From positions 1-63,095 of the forward strand of contig NZ_KB891886.1 of NCBI RefSeq assembly GCF_000373585.1: a DNA stretch of 63,095 nucleotides, in the 5' to 3' direction. Origin of the DNA: Streptomyces sp. MspMP-M5 (GTDB lineage: Bacteria > Actinomycetota > Actinomycetes > Streptomycetales > Streptomycetaceae). Every line of letters begins with the position of its first letter. The stretch's first letter is position 1. A program made the position numbers and the translations under genes. The notes below the pieces were generated by a model that made no database searches, had not been told where the DNA came from, and worked only from the letters and a program-made list of their open reading frames with translations. This document shows positions 46,873 through 54,005 of the stretch, one piece after another.

Positions 46873-47409
46873 CTACGCCGATACGGCATCGATCCGGGCC
46901 AACGCGTCGTCCGCGCCGTACGGCTGCAAGTAGGGCAGCCAGCGCGGGTCCCTATGCCCCGTGCCGATGATGCGCCAGGCCAGCCCGGACGGCGGGGCGG
47001 GCTGATGGCGCAGCCGCCAGCCGATCTCGGCGACATGGCGGTCGGCCTTGACGTGGTTGCAGCGCCGGCACGCGGCGACGACGTTCTCCCAGGTGTGCTG
47101 GCCGCCGCGGCTGCGCGGGATGACGTGGTCGACGCTGGTTGCGACGCCACCGCAGTACATACAACGCCCGCCGTCCCGGGCGAACAGCGCCCGTCGGGTC
47201 AGCGGGACAGGGCCTCGAAAGGGCACTCTCACAAACCGCTTCAAGCGAACCACGCTCGGAGCCGGTACGACACGGGTCGCGCTGTGCATCAGGGCGCCGG
47301 ATTCCTCAAGGCTGACGGCCTTCTCATTGAGGACGAGGATGAGCGCGCGGCGGAGCGGTACGACGCCGAGCGGCTCGTACGACGCGTTGAGGACCAGGAC
47401 ATGCGGCAC
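46873..47409 (-). CDS. HNH endonuclease family protein
   Basis: This 178-residue protein has an N-terminal domain (VLVLNASYEPLGVVPLRRA) and a C-terminal HNH domain with CMYC, the HNH core DHVIPRSRGG through ENVV, and CRRCN, where the four Cys bind zinc. Homologues are present in nearly all actinomycetes as stand-alone genes. The family is McrA/HNH-like but the biological role is not known. The GTG at 47409 is fixed by AAGGAGG upstream. It is divergent from the MscS gene. Confidence 0.9.
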   Translation of the reverse strand: MPHVLVLNASYEPLGVVPLRRALILVLNEKAVSLEESGALMHSATRVVPAPSVVRLKRFVRVPFRGPVPLTRRALFARDGGRCMYCGGVATSVDHVIPRSRGGQHTWENVVAACRRCNHVKADRHVAEIGWRLRHQPAPPSGLAWRIIGTGHRDPRWLPYLQPYGADDALARIDAVSA

Positions 47410-47699
47410 GGGTGCCTCCTTGTACGCCGGCGGCGCGTGGCTCGCGCCGGGACGATCTCCCCACAGTGTCCCCCGGTGCCTGGTCGGAGCGCCACCATGA
47501 CCAGGTAACGGGCCGGAGGTGTTTTCGACCACAGGGCCGCAGATCCCGCCAGATCCGACCCATTCCACCCTTCCCGGCAGCCCCATGATCGAACACAGGG
47601 GCGGGCCGCCCGCGTTGCCCCGTTAGTGTGGTAGATCTGCCCGGCTTTCTCGGGTCCCAGAGCGGGCCGGGCCTGCTGTCCCTCACGGAAGGTTCCGCT

Positions 47700-48788
47700 G
47701 TGTACTGGTCCGCCCCGTCGGCCGCCGCTGCGCCCCTGCGCACCGCCGCGTCCGGCTCCACCGGTCCTACCTCCCTCGACGAGGCCACCCAGAAGGCCAC
47801 CAACGCCGCCGACTGGATACAGGCGAACTGGGGGACGTGGCTCACGTCCGGCCTGCAGATCATCCTGATCATCGTGATCGCGGTGGTCCTGCGGCATGTG
47901 ATACGCCGCACCATCACCAAGCTGATCGAGCGGATGAACCGCACCGCCGCCGCGGCCCAGCACACCGCGCTGGGCGGGCTGCTGGTCAACGCCGAGCGGC
48001 GGCGGCAGCGGTCGGAGGCGATCGGCTCGGTGCTGCGCAGCGTCGCCTCGTTCGTGATCATGGGCACCGCCGCGCTGACCGTGCTCTCGGTGCTCCAGAT
48101 CAACCTGGCGCCGCTGCTGGCCAGCGCCGGTGTGGCCGGTGTCGCGATCGGTTTCGGCGCCCGCAACCTCGTCACCGACTTCCTCTCCGGCGTCTTCATG
48201 ATCCTGGAGGACCAGTACGGCGTCGGCGACGAGATCGACGCGGGCGTGGCCACCGGCACGGTCATCGAGGTCGGCCTGCGGGTCACCAAGCTGCGCGGCG
48301 CCAACGGCGCGATCTGGTACATCCGCAACGGCGAGGTCAAGCGGATCGGCAACCTCAGCCAGGGCTGGTCCACCGCGAGCGTGGACGTACTGGTCTCCGC
48401 GGACCAGGACCTGGAGCGGGCCCGCACGGTGATCACCGACGCCGGCGAGGCGATGTCCAAGGCCGAGCCGTGGAACGAGCAGCTGTGGGAGCCGGTGCAG
48501 GTGCTGGGCCTGAGCGAGGTGTCGCTGGACACCGTCACGGTCAGCGTGTCGGCCAAGACCATGCCGGGCAAGGCGGCCGGCGTCGAGCGGGAGCTGCGCT
48601 GGCGCATCAAGCACGCGCTGGACGCGGCGGGCATACACCTCGCGCCGCGCCCGGTCGAGGAGGAGGACGAGGCGGCGCCGGCCGACCCTTCCGCGGGGAT
48701 CGCCGCACCCTCGGTGCTCGGCAACCCGTCGTCGGCGCAGTCCCAGGCGACGACGCCGATCCCGCCGCCGCAGCTGGACAAGCAGTAG
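47700..48788 (+). CDS. MscS-family mechanosensitive channel
   Basis: This membrane channel opens on membrane tension to release solutes during osmotic downshock. The 362-residue protein has an amphipathic N-terminus, a helix at about 40-65 (LQIILIIVIAVVL), a second near 115-135, and the pore helix GVAGVAIGFGARNLV. The beta and cytoplasmic vestibule domains follow and the tail is Pro/Ser-rich. I chose the GTG at 47700 (GAAGG upstream); the frame extends to a GTG at 47628, which would add 24 residues. It is divergent from the HNH gene, with about 290 bases of non-coding DNA between them. Confidence 0.9.
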   Translation: MYWSAPSAAAAPLRTAASGSTGPTSLDEATQKATNAADWIQANWGTWLTSGLQIILIIVIAVVLRHVIRRTITKLIERMNRTAAAAQHTALGGLLVNAERRRQRSEAIGSVLRSVASFVIMGTAALTVLSVLQINLAPLLASAGVAGVAIGFGARNLVTDFLSGVFMILEDQYGVGDEIDAGVATGTVIEVGLRVTKLRGANGAIWYIRNGEVKRIGNLSQGWSTASVDVLVSADQDLERARTVITDAGEAMSKAEPWNEQLWEPVQVLGLSEVSLDTVTVSVSAKTMPGKAAGVERELRWRIKHALDAAGIHLAPRPVEEEDEAAPADPSAGIAAPSVLGNPSSAQSQATTPIPPPQLDKQ

Positions 48789-48827
48789 CCCTGCGCCCCG
48801 CGGGCGGGGCCACGGAGACGGACGACG

Positions 48828-48859
48828 AGGCGCATGTGACCCAGATCACATGCGCCTCT
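48828..48859. promoter_or_regulatory. Hairpin containing a perfect CRP-type site
   Basis: GAGGCGCATGTGA-CCCAGA-TCACATGCGCCTC has 13-base arms. Its core TGTGA-CCCAGA-TCACA (48836-48851) is the exact CRP consensus TGTGA-N6-TCACA. It lies 40 bases after mscS and 79 bases before the small secreted protein gene, so it may act as terminator, operator or both. Confidence 0.7.
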
Positions 48860-48937
48860 GTCATACGGGACGCGGCCCCGCTTCGTGTCCGGGGTGTCGG
48901 CACCAACGACACCAAGGACGGAGAAGGAGACTTCACC

Positions 48938-49276
48938 ATGAAGATCCGCAATCGCGTGGCCACGGGGGCCGTCGCTTCGGTTCTGATGCTCGGCAGCGCG
49001 GCGGTCCTGACCGCCGCGGCCCCCGCGTCCGCCGCGGCGCGGCCGCAGATCAAGAACGACCTCAACTGCACCACGACCACCGACGGACGCCGCGGCACCG
49101 CGGACTGCACCAACAACACCAACCGCACCATCGCCTTCCGGGCGACCGTGGTCTGCGGCTGGTGGCCCGACCAGACCGGCCCGTGGCGGACCCTCAACCC
49201 GGGCGCCCGGGACCACTCCGAGGCCACCTGCGACGGCGGCACCGGCGTCGGCAGCGTCGGCTGGGAAGAGGGCTGA
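48938..49276 (+). CDS. Small secreted cysteine-containing protein
   Basis: This 112-residue protein has a clear Sec signal peptide (residues 1-34, with an ASA-AA cleavage region) and a mature part of about 78 residues with four Cys, probably two disulfides (NCTT, DCTNN, VVCGWW and ATCDGG). The mature part is basic to neutral and rich in Thr, Asn and Gly. I do not know the family. The ATG follows GAGAAGGAGA. A CRP-type palindrome upstream suggests growth-phase or nucleotide-linked control. Confidence 0.75.
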   Translation: MKIRNRVATGAVASVLMLGSAAVLTAAAPASAAARPQIKNDLNCTTTTDGRRGTADCTNNTNRTIAFRATVVCGWWPDQTGPWRTLNPGARDHSEATCDGGTGVGSVGWEEG

Positions 49277-49330
49277 GGCCCGGCGTAGCACGGGACGGGG
49301 GATCGAAGAACCAAAAAGAACACGGGGACT

Positions 49331-49370
49331 ACGGGGGACCACGGGGGACCACGGGGGACCACGGGGGACC
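49331..49370. repeat. Four perfect 10-base tandem repeats
   Basis: ACGGGGGACC is repeated four times without error. An imperfect unit precedes it (49321) and a partial one follows. It is in non-coding DNA downstream of the small secreted protein gene. Confidence 0.9.
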
Positions 49371-49506
49371 ACTGAGGGGCGCACCGGCCGACCGCCGGGC
49401 GCCCCTCTTTGCCTGCCCGGCCACACCCGACCCGCCCCCGGCGGACGAAACCTCCGTCCGGGCCATTGACGCGCAACTGGCCGCCGCCCTACCGTCCTTC
49501 CCATAA

Positions 49507-49522
49507 TTGGAAGGTTTCCTAA
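49507..49522. promoter_or_regulatory. Putative ROK-regulator operator
   Basis: TTGGAAGGTTTCCTAA is an imperfect dyad of the GGAA-N3-TTCC form seen upstream of many Streptomyces ROK regulator genes (from memory). It lies about 95 bases upstream of the ROK gene. Probable autoregulation site. Confidence 0.5.
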
Positions 49523-49548
49523 CAGATGCCTTCCGGTCGACTGCCGAT

Positions 49549-49581
49549 CGGCTTCGGGCCGGCTTCGGGCCGGCTTCCGGT
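49549..49581. repeat. Three 11-base tandem repeats
   Basis: CGGCTTCGGGC occurs at 49549 and 49560, with a third imperfect copy CGGCTTCCGGT at 49571. They lie in the 5' region of the ROK gene, between its putative operator and the start codon. Confidence 0.75.
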
Positions 49582-49616
49582 CGGCCTCCGCACGGAACAC
49601 GGGGTGGGCAGCAGCC

Positions 49617-50801
49617 ATGGCAGCAGGACAGGGAACGCCGGGCACACCGAGGGTGCTGCGGGCGATGAACGACCGCGCCGCACTCGACCTGCTGGTCTCC
49701 CAGGGCCCCCTGACACGTACGCAGATCGGCGAACTGACGGGGCTGTCCAAGCCGACCGCCTCCCAGCTGCTCGCCCGGCTCACCGCGGCCGGACTCGTCC
49801 GGACCACCGGCAACGTCACCGGCCGCCCGGGGCCCAACGCCCAGCTGTACGAGGTGAACCCGGCCGCCGCACACGTCGCCGCGCTGGCCGTGGACCAACT
49901 GGGCATCACCGCGGCCGTCGCCGACATCACCGGCCGGGTGCTCGGCGAGGAACGCCTCGGCGCCGAGGCGGCCCACGAAGGCACCACCGCCCAGACCGCC
50001 CGGCTGGTGGCGCAGGCCGTCGACGGGGCGCTCGCCAAGGCCGGGCTGGCGCGGGGAGCGCTGCACCGCGCGGTGATCGGCACCCCCGGCGCCCTGGACC
50101 CGCAGACCGGCCTGCTGCGGTACGCCCCCCACCTGCCGGGGTGGCAGTCGCGGACGCTGAAGGACGAACTGGCCGAGGCCCTCGGCGTCCCGCTCGTCAT
50201 CGAGAACGACGTGAACCTGGCTGCCGTGGCCGAGCAACACGACGGCGCCGCCCAGGACTTCGACGACTTCGTGCTGGTGTGGGTCGACGAGGGCGTGGGC
50301 GCCGCGATCGTACTGGACGGGCGGCTGCTGCGCGGGGCCACCGGCGGCGCGGGCGAGATCGGCTACATGCCGCTGCCCGGCGCCCCGCTGGCCCGGGACG
50401 GCGACCGCAGCGCCGCCCGGCCGGACGCGGGCGGCGGCTTCCAGCGGCTGGTCGGCGCGCCCAGCGTGCTCGCCCTCGCCCGGGCGTCCGGCGCCCCCGA
50501 GGTCCGCACCGTCGCCGAGGCACTGGCCCGGGACGACGTACGGACCGAGGTCGCGCGGCGGCTGGCGACCGGTCTGGCCGCGGTGGTCGCGGTGGTCGAC
50601 CCCCGGCTGGTGGTGCTCTCCGGCGAGGTGCCGCAGGCCGGCGGGGAGGAGCTGCGGGCCCTGGTCGAGGCCGAGTTCAGCGGGCTCGCGCTGCCCCGCC
50701 CGGAGATCCGCCTCAGCGACCTCGCGGGCAACCCCATCCTCACCGGAGCGCTGCGCACGGCACTGGCCGAGACCCGCGACGTGGTCTTCGACACCGGGTG
50801 A
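49617..50801 (+). CDS. ROK-family transcriptional regulator
   Basis: This 394-residue regulator has an N-terminal winged helix-turn-helix (LTRTQIGELTGLSKPTASQL near residues 32-51) and a C-terminal ROK sugar-binding domain (VDEGVGAAIVLDGRLLRG, GGAGEIGYMPL). The Cys/His zinc cluster of ROK sugar kinases is missing, which fits a pure regulator rather than a kinase. It heads a sugar-use cluster with GH4 and aminosugar-kinase genes and is followed by its own terminator. The natural ligand is probably a sugar phosphate or amino sugar. Confidence 0.9.
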   Translation: MAAGQGTPGTPRVLRAMNDRAALDLLVSQGPLTRTQIGELTGLSKPTASQLLARLTAAGLVRTTGNVTGRPGPNAQLYEVNPAAAHVAALAVDQLGITAAVADITGRVLGEERLGAEAAHEGTTAQTARLVAQAVDGALAKAGLARGALHRAVIGTPGALDPQTGLLRYAPHLPGWQSRTLKDELAEALGVPLVIENDVNLAAVAEQHDGAAQDFDDFVLVWVDEGVGAAIVLDGRLLRGATGGAGEIGYMPLPGAPLARDGDRSAARPDAGGGFQRLVGAPSVLALARASGAPEVRTVAEALARDDVRTEVARRLATGLAAVVAVVDPRLVVLSGEVPQAGGEELRALVEAEFSGLALPRPEIRLSDLAGNPILTGALRTALAETRDVVFDTG

Positions 50802-50812
50802 GCCCGCCGGCC

Positions 50813-50844
50813 CCGGGCCCGTCCGGTGCGTCGGACGGGCCCGG
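50813..50844 (+). terminator. Terminator after the ROK gene
   Basis: A perfect 13-base-pair stem (50813-50825 with 50832-50844) with a six-base loop starts 11 bases after the ROK stop codon. Confidence 0.8.
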
Positions 50845-50906
50845 CAGCCGCCGCGGCCGGGAGCCCGCCCGGGCGCCCCGGGAACCCCCGACGGAAGGAA
50901 GTCCGC

Positions 50907-51290
50907 ATGCCGCTCGTGCCGTTCATGCCGCTCTCCCGCCCGGGGGCCCGACGGCCGCGGCCGCACGGCCGCCCGCGTCCCCGCGCCCACCACCCCCGGC
51001 TTCCTCGACTGGTGGCGGAACTCGCTGCTCTACGCGGGTCTGGGCACCTTCTTCACGGTCTGCTCGGCGATCCCGGTCGCCTATGCGCTGGCCCGCTTCC
51101 GCTTCCGCGGCCGGCGCACGGCGATGCTGGTCGTCGTCTCCACGATGATGCTGCCGCCCCAGGTCGTCGTCATCCCGATGTACCTGGTGTGGGCGCAGCA
51201 GCTGCATCTGACCGGCTCGGTCTGGCCGTTGATCATTTCGCACAGAGGGCCTTCGTCGAAGGCGTCACACTCACCGGAGTGAAGGGCTGA
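50907..51290 (+). pseudogene. Remnant of a MalG-type sugar ABC permease
   Basis: Three pieces of a carbohydrate ABC permease are left. The first is an intact start (GAAGGAAG then ATG, MPLVPFMPLSR) in one frame. The second, in another frame from 50992, reads FLDWWRNSLLYAGLGTFF through MMLPPQVVVIPMYLVWA to SVWPLII. The third is the family C-terminus FVEGVTLTGVKG, back in the first frame, with its stop at 51290. The first transmembrane helix and the EAA-loop region with the following helices (about 150 residues) are missing. A normal permease has about 280-300 residues. The binding protein and second permease are absent. Confidence 0.85.
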
Positions 51291-51298
51291 AACCGCTC

Positions 51299-52648
51299 AT
51301 GCTGCCAACGTCCGGGGGCCGCCCCCCGCACTCCCCCGTCAAGATCGCCGTGGTCGGCGGCGGCTCGACCTACACCCCCGAACTCATCGACGGCTTCGCG
51401 CGGTTGCGGGACGCGCTGCCGGTCGGCGACCTCGTCCTGATCGACCCGGCCACCGAACGGCTGGAACTGATCGGCGGACTGGCCCGCCGGATCTTCGCCC
51501 GGCAGGGCCACCCGGGCCGGATCACCTGGACCGACGACCTCGACGCCGGCCTCGACGGCGCCGACGCCGTCCTGCTCCAGCTGCGGGTCGGCGGGCAGGC
51601 GGCCCGCAACCAGGACGAGACCTGGCCGCTGGAGTGCGGCTGCGTCGGCCAGGAGACCACCGGCGCGGGCGGCCTCGCCAAGGCACTGCGCACCGTCCCG
51701 GTCGTCCTGGACATCGCCGAACGGGTCCGCCGCCGCTGCCCGGACGCCTGGATCGTGGACTTCACCAACCCGGTGGGCATCGTCACCCGGGCCCTGCTCA
51801 CCCACGGGCACAAGGCCGTCGGGCTGTGCAACGTGGCCATCGGCTTCCAGCGGAAGTTCGCCGGGCTGCTCGGCGTGGCCCCCGAACGCGTCGAGCTGGA
51901 GCACATCGGCCTCAACCACCTCACCTGGGAGCGGGCCGTCCGCGTCGACGGCGCGGACGTCCTGCCCCGGCTCCTCGCCGAGCACGGCGACGCCCTCGCC
52001 GCCGACATCCGCATGCCCCGCGCGCTCCTCGACCACCTGGGCGTCGTCCCCTCCTACTACCTGCGCTACTACTACCAGCACGACGCGGTGGTGGCGGAGC
52101 TGCGCACCAAGCCCTCCCGCGCCGCCGAGGTCGCCGCCCTCGAACGCGAACTCCTCGACCTCTACGCCGACCCGGCCCTGGCCGAGAAACCCGCCCTCCT
52201 CTCCCGCCGCGGCGGCGCCTTCTACTCCGAGGCAGCAGTCGCCTTGACGTCGTCTTTGCTGGGGGGCGGAAGCGGGGCGGCGGGGGCCGGGGCCGGGGGG
52301 CATCCGGTCGGCGACGTGCGGCCGGTCGGTGACGTGCAGATCGTCAACACCCTCAACAACGGGACGCTGCCGTTCCTGCCGGACGATGCGGTGATCGAGG
52401 TGCCGGCGGCGGTCGGCTCCCGGGGGGCCTCCCCCCTCCCCCTCCGCCCCCTCGCCCCCCTCTTCGCCGGGCTCGTCGCCCATGTCACGGCCTACGAGCA
52501 CCTGGCTCTGGACGCGGCCCTCAAAGGCGGCCGCGACCGGGTCTTCTCCGCACTCCTCGCACACCCCCTCATCGGCCAGATCGACCACGCGGACCGGCTC
52601 GCCGACGCGTTGATCGCACACAACCGGGAGCACCTCACGTGGGCCTGA
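51299..52648 (+). CDS. GH4 6-phospho-beta-glucosidase
   Basis: GH4 enzymes hydrolyse phosphorylated disaccharides by an NAD- and metal-dependent redox mechanism. The 449-residue protein has the NAD loop VVGGGSTYTPE at about 18-28. The metal-site segments are DFTNPVG, GLCN (Cys and Asn) and LNHLTW (His). A Gly/Ala-rich insert (about residues 320-340) with a VGDVRPVGD duplication interrupts the C-terminal half. The ATG at 51299 starts 8 bases after the permease remnant. It overlaps the next gene by 10 bases, so both are translated from one message. Confidence 0.9.
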   Translation: MLPTSGGRPPHSPVKIAVVGGGSTYTPELIDGFARLRDALPVGDLVLIDPATERLELIGGLARRIFARQGHPGRITWTDDLDAGLDGADAVLLQLRVGGQAARNQDETWPLECGCVGQETTGAGGLAKALRTVPVVLDIAERVRRRCPDAWIVDFTNPVGIVTRALLTHGHKAVGLCNVAIGFQRKFAGLLGVAPERVELEHIGLNHLTWERAVRVDGADVLPRLLAEHGDALAADIRMPRALLDHLGVVPSYYLRYYYQHDAVVAELRTKPSRAAEVAALERELLDLYADPALAEKPALLSRRGGAFYSEAAVALTSSLLGGGSGAAGAGAGGHPVGDVRPVGDVQIVNTLNNGTLPFLPDDAVIEVPAAVGSRGASPLPLRPLAPLFAGLVAHVTAYEHLALDAALKGGRDRVFSALLAHPLIGQIDHADRLADALIAHNREHLTWA

Positions 52649-53631
52649 CCGGCACGGCGCTCGCCGTCGACGCGGGCAACAGCAAGACCGACGTGGTGCT
52701 GGTCGCCACCGACGGCAGGGTCCTCGGCCGGGCCCGCGGCGGCGGCTTCCAGCCGCATGTGGTCGGGGCCGCCCGCGCCGTGGACGTACTCGCCCCCCTG
52801 ATCGCCGAGGCCCGGCGCCGGGCCGGACTGCCCGCCGACGGCCCGGTCGCCCAGCTCTCCGCCTTCCTCGCCAACGCCGACCTCCCCGCCGAAGTGACCC
52901 GCCTGACCGCCGAGATCGCCGCCCGCGGCTGGGCGGACCGCATCACCGTCCGCAACGACACCTTCGCGCTGCTCCGCACCGGACTTCCGGACGGCGCGGA
53001 GCAGTTGGGCGTCGCCGTGGTCTGCGGCGCCGGCATCAACTGCGTCGGCGTCGGCCGCGGCGGGGCCACCGCCCGTTTCCCGGCCGTCGGCCGGATCTCC
53101 GGCGACTGGGGCGGCGGTTTCTTCCTCGCCGACGAGGCCCTGTGGCACGCCGCCCGAGCCGAGGACGGCCGCGGCACACCGAGCGAACTCGCCCGCGCGC
53201 TACCGGCCCACTTCGGCCTGACGACCATGGCGGAACTGATCGAGGCCCTGCACCTGCACCGGATCCCGGTCGACCGCCGGCACGAACTCTCCCCCCTGCT
53301 CTTCGCCGTTGCGGCGGACGGCGACGCCGTCGCCCGCTCCCTCGTGGCCCGTCAGGCGGAGGAGATCGCCCTGATGGCCTCCGTCGCCCTCCAGCGCCTC
53401 GACCTCCTCACCGAACCGACCCCGGTCATCCTCGGCGGCGGCATCCTCGCCGCCCGGCACCCCCTTCTCCAGGACCACGTCACCGAACTCCTCGCCGCCC
53501 AGGCGCCGAAGGCCGTTCCGCACCTCGTCACCACGCCCCCGGTCCTCGGCGCCGCCCTGGACGCCCTGGACCGGGCCACCCCCAGACCACCCCGACGCGC
53601 CTACGCACGCCTGCGGGGTGAATGGACCTAG
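52639..53631 (+). CDS. BadF/BadG-type N-acetylglucosamine kinase-like protein
   Basis: This 330-residue ASKHA-fold kinase probably phosphorylates an amino sugar such as GlcNAc. The ATP-binding phosphate-1 motif is AVDAGNSKTDVVLV (residues 9-22), followed by CGAGINCVGVG and GDWGGGFFLADEAL. The C-terminal GGGILAARHP is complete. The GTG start overlaps the GH4 gene by 10 bases. In the usual gene cluster it would act on sugars imported by the ABC system, but that importer is degraded here, so the kinase may now serve sugars from another transporter. Confidence 0.88.
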   Translation: MGLTGTALAVDAGNSKTDVVLVATDGRVLGRARGGGFQPHVVGAARAVDVLAPLIAEARRRAGLPADGPVAQLSAFLANADLPAEVTRLTAEIAARGWADRITVRNDTFALLRTGLPDGAEQLGVAVVCGAGINCVGVGRGGATARFPAVGRISGDWGGGFFLADEALWHAARAEDGRGTPSELARALPAHFGLTTMAELIEALHLHRIPVDRRHELSPLLFAVAADGDAVARSLVARQAEEIALMASVALQRLDLLTEPTPVILGGGILAARHPLLQDHVTELLAAQAPKAVPHLVTTPPVLGAALDALDRATPRPPRRAYARLRGEWT

Positions 53632-53666
53632 ACGCAGACGTAGATGCAGATGCAGATGCAGATGTC
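53631..53666. repeat. Hexamer tandem repeat
   Basis: Six units of GAYGYA run GACGCA, GACGTA, GATGCA, GATGCA, GATGCA and a decayed GATGTC. The array begins at the last base of the kinase stop codon. Confidence 0.8.
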
Positions 53667-54005
53667 CGTCTCCGCCCGGACGGCGCGACACGTGGCCCGC
53701 TGGTGCTCGGCGCCCGCGCGCTCAGCCGGCGGCGGAGCGTCCGGTCCCGGTCGCCTGGTGCCCGGCGACTCCCCGTAGGAGTAATGCGGGGAACCGGGGG
53801 CGGCGGGCGGGCGTGATGAGGGGTGGTGGGGGGGCGACGGGAGGCCGCGGGAGGACCGCGGGGTGTTCGGCGTTCCGAACAAGATCGGGTCAAGTCCGGT
53901 GTGCCGGCCGGGGGACACGGACATACTGACGGCCGTGCGCCTCGTGCCCGCGGGCGCCGGGCGCAGGGCCGGCCCGCAGTCAGCGACCCAGGGGGTGGTT
54001 CGTCG
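53667..54005. other. Upstream region of the sensor-kinase operon
   Basis: I see no gene. A perfect inverted repeat TGTTCGG-CGTT-CCGAACA lies at 53864-53881, about 125 bases before the chosen start of the first operon gene, and a CATACT hexamer follows near 53921. This is the likely promoter and operator of the GlnX/GlnH/PknG-like operon. Confidence 0.45.

Noticed and set aside
49331..49370. CRISPR-like array
   Set aside because: The units are 10 bases and directly adjacent with no spacers, and no cas gene is in the window. It is a simple tandem repeat.
53622..53816. Small plus-strand frame over the hexamer repeat (Asp-Ala-Asp-Val repeats)
   Set aside because: It begins inside the kinase gene end, is driven by the simple repeat, and has no ribosome-binding site or domain.
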